Virus record (IMG/VR): IMGVR_UViG_3300049445_000079
Location: 1 to 31,284 of that record
Source: a virus
Length of the DNA: 31,284 nt
Direction: 5' to 3' (one strand)
In this document: positions 14,569-23,277 of the stretch, piece after piece
Layout: every line of letters begins with the position of its first letter
Position numbering within the stretch: the first letter of the stretch is position 1
Notes under the pieces: model-generated
Database searches by the model: none
Seen by the model: the letters and a program-made list of their open reading frames with translations, nothing else
What the model was told of the DNA's origin: nothing
Position numbers and translations under genes: made by a program

Positions 14569-15023
14569 GGCGTCGGCGCCCCGTGCGTAAACGTCCACGA
14601 TGCCTTGCAGTGCTGGTCGGTCGAATCGAAGGGCGCAAACAGCGCGTCCATTTCGGCGTCGAACGCAGTCAATGACGCGGCGACGATCGAGATCTGGTCG
14701 AAATCGTCGGGCAGGCATTGCGTGGTGTCCTTTTTCTGCAGCGTCATCTGGTGCGGCCGTGCGAGATCGACGTATGACGCGCTGTTCGGGTCGCCGTCCT
14801 GATAAACCCGGATCGGCTGGCTAACGCGGGTCTTTTCCTTCAGCGCCTCGGTGCAGCAAGCAACGTTGACGCTGGCGATTTCAGGTAACGGCATCTGGGC
14901 CGTTGATCCCCAGGTGAGGGTGGCGCGCTGCGCGCTGATGGCGGGCGTCGACGGGATGATCGTTGTGCCGTTCGCGTTCGGCGACTGATAGGGGCGGACG
15001 ATGTATTCAAAACCGTCAGGCAT
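14565..15023 (-). CDS. Tail-tip cluster protein, conserved phage hypothetical
   Basis: 152 residues; ATG 15023 overlaps the upstream stop by 8 bases. It begins MPDGFEYIVRPYQSPNANG, a phage-like opening seen in tail-tip gene clusters. A central RVYQDGDPNSASYVDLARP segment and two adjacent cysteines (VACCTEAL) are visible. It ends in a Trp-containing strand. A baseplate or tail-tip accessory role is inferred from its position between the large hub protein and the LamG-like protein. Confidence 0.6.
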   Translation of the reverse strand: MPDGFEYIVRPYQSPNANGTTIIPSTPAISAQRATLTWGSTAQMPLPEIASVNVACCTEALKEKTRVSQPIRVYQDGDPNSASYVDLARPHQMTLQKKDTTQCLPDDFDQISIVAASLTAFDAEMDALFAPFDSTDQHCKASWTFTHGAPTP

Positions 15024-17817
15024 GGGTCATTTCTCCCGGCGTAGATGCGGACAGATCGATCGTCTTTGGCAACACCAGCGGCGTCACCGCGGGAAAGAAA
15101 GCCGTTGAAAATTCAGAACCCTGCACCGGCTTCAGGTCGAGCGTGACGGTGGTTTTCATGGTCTCCATGAGTTTGAGCGGATTGCCGTTTGTCGGTGCCG
15201 TCGTTTGGCTGTAGGCAAGCAGCGCCGGCAATTGCTCGGTAAAAAGGTTGGTGACGACGCATTCGTTCACCGCCTGCGCTCCGACCAGGCGCGTGAGATC
15301 CAGGCCGTCATCGATGACGGCGAAGTCGTCGAGGGTCTGATAGGCGAGGTCTGCCGTTTCACTCAGCGTGATCTGCGCCCCGGTCACGGTCTGGTAGCCC
15401 AGGTCGACATAAGCATCTTCGACATAGGCATTGACGCCGGTTTGTGGGCTGATCGCATCGCCGGTGCCGATAGCACAGCCGATGGTGAACTCCCCGAGCA
15501 TGATGCCGCCGGTCGCGCAACTCAGCTTGTAGCTCTTGACCTTGCCGAGAGCGCCGCCGCCCGGCAGGCGGCGATCGCTTAATTGTACGTTGTGGCGCAG
15601 CGTGATCGCCATCGCCCGCTGCCACGGGACAGCGAAGGTGATATCGACGGCCCGCGCCCTGGCGCGCATCTTTGCCCTGGCCGCGAGCAGCAGGTACTCG
15701 AACGAGACGTTGCCCCGCGCGGTTTGGAAATACGAGCGATAGGCGACGTTGCCGATCGGTATGCTCCCGTCAGGGTCGACCGCCTTATCGATAAAGTCGG
15801 AACTGAGGCTGATGGTTTCGCGGTCGCTCTCGGCGGAATCGGATAGCTCGCGCTGAACCCCCGCGGTTACTACCGCCGTCACGACTTCCGTGCGTTTGCG
15901 ATTTGCCCTGTACTCGAGCACCATCCGAATCTTGTAGACGTTCATTGGGAAGCGCGCGACGAAGGTGCTGGTTGGTTGGAGAAATATATTGACGTTGCTT
16001 TGCTCGGTCGTGCTCCCCGCTTGGCTCGCTGGCGGCGTCTGTGCTTCATAAGTGACGTTGTAGCTGACCTGGCCGTCCATGACGGCATCGATGATGTAGC
16101 ACAGTGGGATGCCGTCACCGTCGAGCAACGTGCTGAGCGACCAGCCGCCGCCGATACTTGTTCCCGGCTTTGGCCAATCCGATTTGAGACCGTTGCCGGA
16201 GAGCGTCTGGATGAGCCCGCCGCCGCCGGTTCCCCAATAGGTCACCGGAAAGACCCATTTGTAATATGACCCCTGGTCCTTAAACGCATCGAGGATCGGC
16301 TGGGTGATGTCGATCCTGCCCTCGGCCTGCTGCGCCCAGGTCACCGTGCCGGTCACCATCGTCGAGACCAGAGGCGGCTGGCCGTAAGACAGACTGAAAT
16401 TGTTGTATAAGGAGATATCCTCGCCAATATCGATGATGCCGTCCTCGCCGTCGAGAATATCGCTGATCGACACCCCGAGGCTCACGCGGTCGATGTGCCA
16501 CAACGCGGAATAAGTCTCTAGCACCGTGTCGGGATTGGGTGGCCTGGCGATCCACACCGGATCGTAATAGGGCGCGACTTGCAGCGATGTTGCCCACGAC
16601 TGTTTCTGGGCATTGAAGTCGTCCGGCCGGGCGAGAAACTGAAGCTCGACGATCTCGCCGGCCTGTAACTTCGGCACGCCTATGAGTCGCCCGTTAAAGA
16701 GCGGCACGAGGCTCGGCGTATTTCCGGCGGGGCTCCACGCCTGGTCATAGCTCAGCCAGCACCAGAGATATCTGCCGAGCGCCAGGAGGCCGATAGCGGG
16801 GTTTTTGAGCTGCACGGTCAGCGTCGCAAAGCTGCCCTCGTCCTGGCTGATGTCAAAGCTGATGATCTCCTCGTCGAACCGGTTGTGGACAGCGGGATCA
16901 AACGGCGCGGTCGGCGTGCGCGGCCCGGTGATGGTCAAGATCGCATTGATCTCCGATGCGGTGGCGTTCAGGTCGAGTTCGATCGAGCTGCCGCTGCTCG
17001 GCGCCACAAACGTCGCGCCAACAGCGATGCCATTGCCGGTGATGTTGTAGGTGAGGCCCGGCGTCAGGCTCATCAACGCGCTGGACGGGATTGCGGTGAT
17101 GCTCTTCGGGTCTTCGACGGGGAAGCCGCTGATCACCATCGGGAATATGCCCGAGGTCGTCGCCCTGACGGGTTGAGAGGCGATGCTGTACGTCGTAAAG
17201 GTCTCAAGCAGGTGTGGCGGCAAATCGCCGATCCGCGTGCTTGTGTGCGGGGTCGCGGCGATGATGTACATCGTGCCGTGCCCGCTGCCGTCATAGTTGA
17301 GATACGCGCTGCCGATCAGCGTTACCCCGCCGCCGGTGGTGTGTGAGGTGCCATCGGTGGTGCCGATCGGAACGTTGGTCTCGCCGACGCCCGTGCCCTG
17401 AATGCCGTAGATGCCGGCGGGCAGATCGCCGGCGTCCAACGCCACCGTATAGCTGCCGTGGCTCACGGTGCCGAGCACGGTCCCGATCGGCACGGCTTTG
17501 GTCGTTGTGAAATCCCCTGACCTCTCTCCCGATGTCGGCGCGGAGGTCAGATTGAGCGAATTCGGCAGGCCGCTCAGCGTGGTGGCGTTGTCGTAAATAA
17601 AATAGGCGTCGAGGCCCGGCCCGGTGATGTGATAGCCGGCGTCCTGCTGGAGGCTGTCGGTGCTCGCGACATTAATGACCTGAGCGATGCCTGGGTTGGT
17701 GTCGCCGACAATCGTCGCCAACTCGAACAAGACACCGTGCGTCGTGCCGTTGGTGACGAGGGTCACCTGCTCTTCGATCGCGCCGCCAGTCCAGGCGAAG
17801 TACACGGGGCCGGGCAC
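15016..17817 (-). CDS. Large tail hub/tip protein (baseplate-type)
   Basis: 933 residues from GTG 17815-17817, which abuts the upstream stop. The first ~300 residues are Gly/Thr/Ser-rich beta repeats containing two PGL-x-YxITGxGxxxxA-like units (around GYHITGPGLDAYF and LTYNITGNGIAVGA). Around residues 315-420 there is a hub-like segment: ISFDISQDEGSFATLTVQL, then WCWLSYDQ, PLFNGRLIGVP and LQFLARPDDF. This has the character of gp27/hub-type domains in phage tail proteins. The rest is mixed alpha/beta with a helical stretch (LLLAARAKMRARARAVDI). As the largest gene downstream of the tape measure, it probably forms the tail tip through which DNA exits. No peptidase motif is evident. Confidence 0.75.
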   Translation of the reverse strand: MPGPVYFAWTGGAIEEQVTLVTNGTTHGVLFELATIVGDTNPGIAQVINVASTDSLQQDAGYHITGPGLDAYFIYDNATTLSGLPNSLNLTSAPTSGERSGDFTTTKAVPIGTVLGTVSHGSYTVALDAGDLPAGIYGIQGTGVGETNVPIGTTDGTSHTTGGGVTLIGSAYLNYDGSGHGTMYIIAATPHTSTRIGDLPPHLLETFTTYSIASQPVRATTSGIFPMVISGFPVEDPKSITAIPSSALMSLTPGLTYNITGNGIAVGATFVAPSSGSSIELDLNATASEINAILTITGPRTPTAPFDPAVHNRFDEEIISFDISQDEGSFATLTVQLKNPAIGLLALGRYLWCWLSYDQAWSPAGNTPSLVPLFNGRLIGVPKLQAGEIVELQFLARPDDFNAQKQSWATSLQVAPYYDPVWIARPPNPDTVLETYSALWHIDRVSLGVSISDILDGEDGIIDIGEDISLYNNFSLSYGQPPLVSTMVTGTVTWAQQAEGRIDITQPILDAFKDQGSYYKWVFPVTYWGTGGGGLIQTLSGNGLKSDWPKPGTSIGGGWSLSTLLDGDGIPLCYIIDAVMDGQVSYNVTYEAQTPPASQAGSTTEQSNVNIFLQPTSTFVARFPMNVYKIRMVLEYRANRKRTEVVTAVVTAGVQRELSDSAESDRETISLSSDFIDKAVDPDGSIPIGNVAYRSYFQTARGNVSFEYLLLAARAKMRARARAVDITFAVPWQRAMAITLRHNVQLSDRRLPGGGALGKVKSYKLSCATGGIMLGEFTIGCAIGTGDAISPQTGVNAYVEDAYVDLGYQTVTGAQITLSETADLAYQTLDDFAVIDDGLDLTRLVGAQAVNECVVTNLFTEQLPALLAYSQTTAPTNGNPLKLMETMKTTVTLDLKPVQGSEFSTAFFPAVTPLVLPKTIDLSASTPGEMTHA

Positions 17818-18285
17818 CTAGACTTCCTCCAGCGTGAGCGACCAGGTGACCTGGGCATCCCACTCCGCGCGCTCGATCTGCAAGTCGACGACCAGCATGA
17901 TGAATTGCGGGCAGTAGTAGGTGAAGTCGTCTTCGGTGCGGACGCTGCCGGGGACTGCGGGACGCCCGGCGATACCCGTCGATGTCAGATAGGCCAGCTC
18001 GACGTGCGAGGCGACGTTGACCATCATGCCGACCCACAGGCCGTCGAGCGCGGGCGGCGCCTGATCACTGCCGGCAACGTCGAGCTGGTACTTGCGCATC
18101 TGCGGCGCGGAAATGTCGATCAGGCTGCCGTTGACGGTCCGGGCGAGCTTGTCGCTGCCGGTCGCCATCGGGATCGGCCGCAGCGTGCCGTGCAGCCCGC
18201 GCGCCGACCACGGGTTGACGCCCGGCGCCACGGCCGACAAGTCAAAGCGGATGTCGAGCGCGGTGATGAAATAGGGCGCCGCCAT
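17818..18285 (-). CDS. Distal tail-type protein following the tape measure
   Basis: 155 residues from ATG 18285, one base after the tape-measure stop; the longer frame to 18756 is the shadow of the tape measure. Beta-rich throughout: YFITALDIRFDLSAV, a central VGMMVNVASHVELAYL, and a final VDLQIERAEWDAQVTWSL. Its size and position between tape measure and hub suit a distal-tail or tip adaptor. I do not recognise the exact family. Confidence 0.68.
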   Translation of the reverse strand: MAAPYFITALDIRFDLSAVAPGVNPWSARGLHGTLRPIPMATGSDKLARTVNGSLIDISAPQMRKYQLDVAGSDQAPPALDGLWVGMMVNVASHVELAYLTSTGIAGRPAVPGSVRTEDDFTYYCPQFIMLVVDLQIERAEWDAQVTWSLTLEEV

Positions 18286-18286
18286 T

Positions 18287-20023
18287 TTATCCGCCAGGCC
18301 GCGCCGCAAACCAGGAGGGCTTGACCCCGGCCGAGCGGATCTGCTGGGAGTGCGCGGCGCTGACCAGCGCATCGACGACGCTGCCGCTGCCGGCGAGCGC
18401 GAAGCTGCCGCCCCCGAGGTGCAGATGCACCGCCCGGCCGCCACCGGCAGATGGCACCAGGCCGCCGGCGGCGAAGCGCAGCGGCGCCGGGCCGACGAAG
18501 CCGCCATCGGCAAAGCCGTTGAGGCGCTGGAGGAAGCCGAGCCCGACCTGGCGCACGCGCGCGGAATTGACCACGAACTCGCCGGCCGAGAGCCGCGCCA
18601 GGATGCTGTCGCTGGTGCCGCTGCCGGGGCCGCGCACAAAGCCGCCGCGGGCAAATCCGCCCGTGTCCGCACTGTAATCGCCAGGAAGTGCGCCGCCGAT
18701 GGCACCGCTGATGCCGCCGCCAAACGGCTCCGAAATGTTGCTGCCGGGATTGGCAAGGCCAGCCGACACGGCGCTGCTCGCTCTTGCCAAGCCCTGAAAG
18801 ATCGATTGAATGCTGCTCGCCGCAGCCGAGGCGATACTTGTCATCTCGGTCCAGAACGATTGCCACGCGTGCGTCAAATTCGCGATATCGGTCTGGAATT
18901 GGGTCGCGTCACGCGTAAGAGCGGTGGAAAGCACGTCGTTAAAGGCTAACTGCGCCGGCCGCAGGGTGTTGGCGACAATAGCTGCCGCCTCGCTATAAGA
19001 CTTCGATAGTTTGTCCTTCGACGCGCGCAGCTCCTCGTCCTGCTTCAACGTTTCGTCGGTGGCGCCGCGCTGGGCCTGCTCAAGATCCGCGATCTGCGCT
19101 TTCCACTGTTTTAGCAAGGCCGGCGCCGCCTTGAGCATCGAGTCTGCCGGCACGCCGGCGAACAACGTCTTTGAAATGATGTTCAGCGCTGTCGGATCGA
19201 ACGTCTTTGCGGCATTGACAAAGGCCTGAAGCTGTCTGGTGTAAGTTTGCAACTGTGCGAGCCGATTATTGGGGATGTCCGACAGGCTGGCGCCGATCAT
19301 CGCCAGCGGGTCGCTGAAATCGCGCGGTTGCTCGACGCCACCGCGGCCGACCTGGACGCCGGGGCCGCCCGGCACGCCAACGCGCGTGGTGCCCGCGCCG
19401 CCCTTGAAAACGCTGACCTGCCCCGGCGGCATGATCGACTTCTGGCGCGCCGCCTCAATTTGCGCGTTCATGCCCTGCATCGCCTTGGTCGCGATGTCGG
19501 CTTCCTCGCCGATCCCGGTCACGACCTCTTGCGCGGCCTGCAAGGCGATCGGCTTTATCCCGATCTCGCCCGCTTGTTTCTTCAGTTCGCCAAGCCTCTC
19601 CGACACCTCGTTGACGATGTCGCGCACTTTCTCGAAACCCAACGCGACGGCAAAGCCAGCAATCGCGCCTTTCGCCCCGATAATATTGTGACCGATTGCT
19701 TGAAACGCACCGCTGAGCGATTTCAGGCTGTTTTCGACAAGATAGAATTCATGCGGGTGCGCTGCGTGGTGAAACCCCTCGACGGCCTTGGTCGTCGCGT
19801 TAACTTCCTTGCGCAGCCGCGCGACCTGCTTTGACATCCCGTCATAGGTTGCGCTCAGGGTTCGCACTTTGGCGATGGCCGCCGGGTCGGCGGTTTTCTG
19901 CGCCACGTCTGAGGTCGCTTTGATTTCCTTTTGAGTTGCCCGCATCTTGGCGTTGAGCAACTCCATCTCGGCGCGCGCCTTTGAGGTATCGGCGACGATG
20001 TTGATGCTTAGATTGTCGGCCAT
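18287..20023 (-). CDS. Tail tape-measure protein
   Basis: 578 residues, ATG 20023. N-terminal ~120 residues form helical/coiled coil (TSKARAEMELLNAKM, MSKQVARLRKEVNATTKAV). A hydrophobic helix follows near 125-150 (IIGAKGAIAGFAVAL), then long amphipathic helices. The C-terminal ~150 residues are Gly-rich with GGFARGGFVRGPGSGTSDSI, LSAGEFVVNSARVRQ and FADGGFV, the classic tape-measure tail. This protein sets tail length. Using the usual ~0.15 nm per residue, a tail of roughly 85-90 nm is expected. It follows the two chaperone genes, as normal. Confidence 0.9.
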   Translation of the reverse strand: MADNLSINIVADTSKARAEMELLNAKMRATQKEIKATSDVAQKTADPAAIAKVRTLSATYDGMSKQVARLRKEVNATTKAVEGFHHAAHPHEFYLVENSLKSLSGAFQAIGHNIIGAKGAIAGFAVALGFEKVRDIVNEVSERLGELKKQAGEIGIKPIALQAAQEVVTGIGEEADIATKAMQGMNAQIEAARQKSIMPPGQVSVFKGGAGTTRVGVPGGPGVQVGRGGVEQPRDFSDPLAMIGASLSDIPNNRLAQLQTYTRQLQAFVNAAKTFDPTALNIISKTLFAGVPADSMLKAAPALLKQWKAQIADLEQAQRGATDETLKQDEELRASKDKLSKSYSEAAAIVANTLRPAQLAFNDVLSTALTRDATQFQTDIANLTHAWQSFWTEMTSIASAAASSIQSIFQGLARASSAVSAGLANPGSNISEPFGGGISGAIGGALPGDYSADTGGFARGGFVRGPGSGTSDSILARLSAGEFVVNSARVRQVGLGFLQRLNGFADGGFVGPAPLRFAAGGLVPSAGGGRAVHLHLGGGSFALAGSGSVVDALVSAAHSQQIRSAGVKPSWFAARPGG

Positions 20024-20176
20024 CTAGTCTTCCAATTCCTTGAGGCGGGTGCGAATCGCCTTTTCGTCGCCCCTGGCGGCGAGCAAGTTGGTGTGCAACT
20101 GCTCGGCGAGTTCGCGGCCCCGGCGCCGCTGCGCGATAAACTGAAACGCCTGGAGCTGTATCGGTGTGTAGTCCAT
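20024..20176 (-). CDS. Second tail-assembly chaperone (small, gpT-like)
   Basis: 50 residues from ATG 20174-20176. The start overlaps the previous stop (TGATG) and the stop TAG (20024-20026) abuts the tape-measure ATG. The product is helical and charged: YTPIQLQAFQF, RRRGRELAEQL, LLAARGDEKAIRTRLKEL. Small proteins with this profile between the first tail chaperone and the tape measure are typical second chaperones in phages of alphaproteobacteria. It lies in the -1 frame relative to the upstream gene, so a frameshifted fusion is possible, but I see no clear slippery heptamer; translational coupling by TGATG is simpler. Confidence 0.75.
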   Translation of the reverse strand: MDYTPIQLQAFQFIAQRRRGRELAEQLHTNLLAARGDEKAIRTRLKELED

Positions 20177-20637
20177 CACTCGGCAGCCATCATGTCCGGC
20201 GGCGATGAGCTGCTCGGCGGCGGCGGCGTACTCGTAGCCGGAGCCTTGCCAGCCGGGACGGGCACGCTGTCGTCGGGGCCGCCGAGCCCCAGGCGTTGCA
20301 ATAAAGGGCGGATACCGCGCGGAAATGTGAGTCCCTGGATCGCCGTTAGACAGTCGAGTATTTCGTCGGGTGTTAGCAGGTTGCCCTCGGCGACGGCCTC
20401 GGTCGCCTCGGGTTGTCCTGCCGCCTCGGCGATGATGCTGGCAATGGCATCGGGCGCCAGGATGAGCAGTTCGGCAAAGTCGACGCTGGGCGCGGCTTCG
20501 GTGATCAGGTTGCGCAGGCTGGGGAATTGCAGCAACAGGCTGGCGATCTGACGCAGGCCGAGGCCGTGCAGCTCCAGTTCACCGGCGGCGATCTGCACCG
20601 TGCGCTTCTGCGGGACGATGTCGACGAGCGAGACCAT
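20176..20637 (-). CDS. Tail-assembly chaperone (gpG-like)
   Basis: 153 residues; ATG 20637 overlaps the tail-tube stop (TAATG). The N-terminal part is a globular domain (VDIVPQKRTVQIAAG, then helical segments LRQIASLLLQFPSL and LLILAPDAIASIIAEA, and LLTPDEILDCLTAI). A Pro/Ser-rich disordered tail (TPPPPSSSSPP) follows. Size and position between tail tube and tape measure match the first of the two tail-assembly chaperones, which escort the tape measure during tail assembly. Confidence 0.78.
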   Translation of the reverse strand: MVSLVDIVPQKRTVQIAAGELELHGLGLRQIASLLLQFPSLRNLITEAAPSVDFAELLILAPDAIASIIAEAAGQPEATEAVAEGNLLTPDEILDCLTAIQGLTFPRGIRPLLQRLGLGGPDDSVPVPAGKAPATSTPPPPSSSSPPDMMAAE

Positions 20638-21176
20638 TACGGGACCGTAGGCACGCCGAGGAACACCAGCATCAGGTTGTCGTAGGTGAACTCGTCGAGG
20701 ATGAGGTTGAGGCTCGCCGACTTCTCGTGGATGATCTCCAAATCTTTCACCCTGACGCCGTGCCGCGAGGAATAGTGCGGCAAGGTGGTGACGGCCGGGA
20801 CAAATTCAAAAGTCGGTGCGTTGCCGACATCGCGGTAGGTGCCGCCGGTATCCGAGGCGAGTTGGATTTCGACGACACCCTTGCCGAGGTAGTACATATC
20901 GGTAAGCGGCGATACGAGAGTCGTGTCGGGATGGGTGACGGTGCCGAAGATGCCGGTTTCGTCGGCCAGCACTTCGCCCGTGAGGTGCAGTTGTCCCCAC
21001 TCGTCTTGAATGAGCCCGATCGGGTTCCCCGGTCTGAACATTACATTGGTCAGTTCCATTTCGATCAGCGGGCCAATCGCGTTGGCGCCGGTGAACTTCA
21101 CCTTGGCGAGGATCTGGTCGGCGCCGAAGACGTTGAAGGTGCCGGGCGTCGGGGTGCGCGGCTCAGGTGACGACAT
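20637..21176 (-). CDS. Major tail tube protein
   Basis: 179 residues, ATG 21176. The core beta pattern fits tail-tube proteins: MELTNVMFRPG near the start, DMYYLGKGVVEIQLA in the middle, and a C-terminal half with FEFVPAVTTLPHYSSRHGVRVKD followed by EKSASLNLILDEFTYDNL. The VTTLxHYSS...VRxKD...LxLxLDEF run is what I recognise from tube proteins of siphoviruses. It forms the stacked hexamer rings of the non-contractile tail. It sits immediately before the tail chaperones, as expected. Confidence 0.82.
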   Translation of the reverse strand: MSSPEPRTPTPGTFNVFGADQILAKVKFTGANAIGPLIEMELTNVMFRPGNPIGLIQDEWGQLHLTGEVLADETGIFGTVTHPDTTLVSPLTDMYYLGKGVVEIQLASDTGGTYRDVGNAPTFEFVPAVTTLPHYSSRHGVRVKDLEIIHEKSASLNLILDEFTYDNLMLVFLGVPTVP

Positions 21177-21189
21177 CTGTGTTCTCCTA

Positions 21190-21657
21190 TCAGCGAGTGG
21201 GTTTGACGTCGGCGATCGTGTCGGCTATCGCCTGCTGCAATTCGGCAAGCACCTTGGCGCGCATGCCCTCGGCCGCGCCGCGCAGGAACCGCCGCTCAGC
21301 GATGTTGGCGTGCCGGCGATAAGCCACGACCGACCCCCCGCCGCGGCGATAGCCCCTCACCGGAAAGCTGCGATGCGCGCCGTATTCGAGCGCAGCGGCG
21401 GCGACGTTGTGGCCGCGCCCGCCAGGCCCGAGAACGCGCACCCGGCCGCGCACCCAGTTCTCGCGCTGGTCGACAAAGCGCTTGGTCTCCGCTTGCAGCC
21501 GGCCGGTGCGGTGCGGCTCGGCGGCGCGCACCTTGGCTTGCAGCTCGGTGGTGAGCACGTCGAGCCTAGCGGCGATGTTGGCTTGCAGCTTCTTCGGGAA
21601 TTGGTCGAGCATCAGTTGGACGCGGGTGTCGTCGACCTTGATCTTGAAGTCGATCAT
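21190..21657 (-). CDS. HK97 gp10-like head-tail joining/minor tail protein
   Basis: 155 residues from ATG 21655-21657, which overlaps the upstream stop (ATGA); the longer frame to 22236 is shadow. Features of this family: MIDFKIKVDDTRVQLMLDQ, KLQANIAARLDVLTTELQA, PHRTGRLQAETKRF, then a very basic Gly/Arg segment, ALEYGAHRSFPV, and a final helix. The TGRL and EYG motifs are characteristic of HK97-gp10-like proteins at the head-tail interface. Confidence 0.82.
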   Translation of the reverse strand: MIDFKIKVDDTRVQLMLDQFPKKLQANIAARLDVLTTELQAKVRAAEPHRTGRLQAETKRFVDQRENWVRGRVRVLGPGGRGHNVAAAALEYGAHRSFPVRGYRRGGGSVVAYRRHANIAERRFLRGAAEGMRAKVLAELQQAIADTIADVKPTR

Positions 21658-22112
21658 TGCAGCCCGCTCAAGTCGAAGGTGTAGGTGAACGTGAGGTTGA
21701 GGTCGATGCGGAACTCCCGCCCCTCGGCGTCCGGTGGCGGCACCACGCAGCCGGTGTAACGGATGCCGCCGTTGCTGGTGACGCTGGCTTGCAGCGCCGC
21801 ATCGTTGAGGATCGCCGCCAGCACCCGGTTGCGGTAGAGCGTCAGCAGCGTGCCGCCCTCGGCGCCGGTGTTGCCGCGCAGGGCGATGATGATCTGCGGC
21901 ACGAGCTGCATGATCTGCCGCTTCGTTACGGTCGGCGCCCGGTAATCCGTCAGCGCTGCCGTGACGATCTGTTCCGAGCCGTCGAGCACGATCACTGCCG
22001 GGCGCAGCATCTCGGAGACATCGAGCGTGTTGCGGCCGACCGCATTGATGCCCTCGACCTCGCCGCACACCGCCACCAGCCGCGACAGGATCGCCTCGCG
22101 CTGATCGGGCAT
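21654..22112 (-). CDS. Tail terminator/completion protein
   Basis: 152 residues, ATG 22112, abutting the upstream stop. It begins MPDQREAILSRLVAVCGEV, with the amphipathic N-terminal helix typical of tail-terminator (gpU-like) proteins. Then come RPAVIVLDGSEQIV, a QLVPQIIIALRG strand, a helix (LLTLYRNRVLAAILND) and a final FTYTFDLSGLQ strand. Its position after the adaptor and before the gp10-like and tube genes agrees with capping of the tail end that joins the head. Confidence 0.75.
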   Translation of the reverse strand: MPDQREAILSRLVAVCGEVEGINAVGRNTLDVSEMLRPAVIVLDGSEQIVTAALTDYRAPTVTKRQIMQLVPQIIIALRGNTGAEGGTLLTLYRNRVLAAILNDAALQASVTSNGGIRYTGCVVPPPDAEGREFRIDLNLTFTYTFDLSGLQ

Positions 22113-22274
22113 TTACCCCCGCAACCCCGGCAGGAAAATGAACAAGCCGAGCAGGAGGACCGAGACAAAAGCCAGGAAGTCTGACCCACGGGCATAGGGC
22201 GCCAGCGGCGGGAACGGGAGAAGCGTGAGCGCCCACAGGAACAAGCAGACGACGAAGAGGATCTCGATAATCAT
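22113..22274 (-). CDS. 53-residue two-helix membrane protein in the connector block
   Basis: ATG 22272-22274; the longer frame to 22628 is shadow. Two hydrophobic helices: IIEILFVVCLFLWALTLL (2-19) and FLAFVSVLLLGLFIFLPG (33-50), joined by a short loop PFPPLAPYARGSD. Small two-helix proteins can act as holins, but this one sits between head-tail connector genes rather than in a lysis module. Its tight spacing on both sides supports expression. Function unknown. Confidence 0.65.
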   Translation of the reverse strand: MIIEILFVVCLFLWALTLLPFPPLAPYARGSDFLAFVSVLLLGLFIFLPGLRG

Positions 22275-22279
22275 GGGCG

Positions 22280-22624
22280 TTATCCCCGACAGAGCAGGTT
22301 CACGCGGACGAGCTGCCCGCCGTAGTAGAGCGGCGCGATCTGCTCGGCGTTGCTGGGATTGCTGCCGATCAGGATGCGGTCGTCGCGGTTGGGAATGCCG
22401 AAAGCGCCGATCCCGGTCGGGCTGAGAACGACCTGGATATCCTGCACCTCGCCGGCCTCCAGATCCTGCGGCCCGAACGGGCGGACCTTGGCGGCACAGG
22501 TCACCTCTTCGCTGATGGTGATGGCGCCGCTCGACGCATCGATCGCGGTGCGCTGAAGCGTCACCATCTGGCCGTAGCGGGCGAGCGCCGCGTCGAGGCT
22601 GGCGATCATCTCCTGCGGGCTCAT
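22280..22624 (-). CDS. Head closure/stopper-type connector protein
   Basis: 114 residues from ATG 22622-22624, overlapping the upstream stop (ATGA); ATG 22654 would give 10 more residues but a longer overlap. It begins MSPQEMIASLDAALARYGQ, followed by VTLQRTAIDASSGAITI, CAAKVRPFGPQDL and a C-terminal YYGGQLVRVNLLCRG strand. The single N-terminal helix plus small beta barrel agrees with head-completion adaptors that follow the gp6-like adaptor. Confidence 0.7.
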   Translation of the reverse strand: MSPQEMIASLDAALARYGQMVTLQRTAIDASSGAITISEEVTCAAKVRPFGPQDLEAGEVQDIQVVLSPTGIGAFGIPNRDDRILIGSNPSNAEQIAPLYYGGQLVRVNLLCRG

Positions 22625-23277
22625 ACAAACCACCGGCGATAGGGTGTTAGCCAATCACGCACGCCAAGCGGGACAGCGGTTGACCCGCCGGCCGACGGGT
22701 CCGCATAGGTCTGGCTGATGACATCGGGGATCGTCTCGCTGCGCAAAGTCGGGTCGCGGATGTCGGTGAACCATTGCTGCGAGAGGTATTGCAGCGCCGC
22801 GCCCTGCACGTCCGCCGGGATCACGTCGTAGCCGGCGTCGTAATCCAGCACGATCAGGTTGCTCGTCCACGAGTACATCATCGCCGAGGCGTCGAGCCGA
22901 TAGATCGAGCCCGCCTCGGTGTCGACCTCCCACTGTGCGGGATCGACGACGGTGCCTTCTTCGGTCACCGTCAGCACCGGCAAGCCGCCGTCGTCCAGCG
23001 GGATCGGCCATTGCCGGGTCAGCAGCGGGTCGCCGGGATTGAGCCAGTTGCAGACGTAGCGGTTCTGGTCGCGGTAGGTCTGGCGGGCAAAGGTGCGGCC
23101 GCAATACCTGTCGATCGCCGCCGATATCTGGTCGATGTATTGCTGGACGAGGGCGTCCTTCGAGGTATCCGCCAAGTCGATGCCGAGAGCGACCTTGGCC
23201 TGATCGAGGGTCACCAGCGCGAGGCTCGTCGCCGGCACCATCACGCGGCTGAGCTGGTAGCGCGGGTTGGTCGGCAT
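22621..23277 (-). CDS. HK97 gp6-like head-tail adaptor
   Basis: 218 residues, ATG 23277. Residues ~14-62 show the gp6/adaptor signature: VPATSLALVTLDQAKVALG, then DQISAAIDRYCGRTFARQTY. The middle is beta (PVLTVTEEG, SWTSNLIVLDYDAGYD), and then comes a helix IPADVQGAALQYLSQQWF typical of the family, which assembles as a ring under the portal. The C-terminus (VPLGVRDWLTPYRRWFV) is also typical. It overlaps the next gene by 4 bases. Confidence 0.85.
   Translation of the reverse strand: MPTNPRYQLSRVMVPATSLALVTLDQAKVALGIDLADTSKDALVQQYIDQISAAIDRYCGRTFARQTYRDQNRYVCNWLNPGDPLLTRQWPIPLDDGGLPVLTVTEEGTVVDPAQWEVDTEAGSIYRLDASAMMYSWTSNLIVLDYDAGYDVIPADVQGAALQYLSQQWFTDIRDPTLRSETIPDVISQTYADPSAGGSTAVPLGVRDWLTPYRRWFV

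Noticed and set aside
21190-22236. Long 348-residue minus-strand frame
   Set aside because: Only the part from ATG 21657 resembles a protein (gp10-like). The rest duplicates in another frame the tail-terminator gene, which has its own good match.
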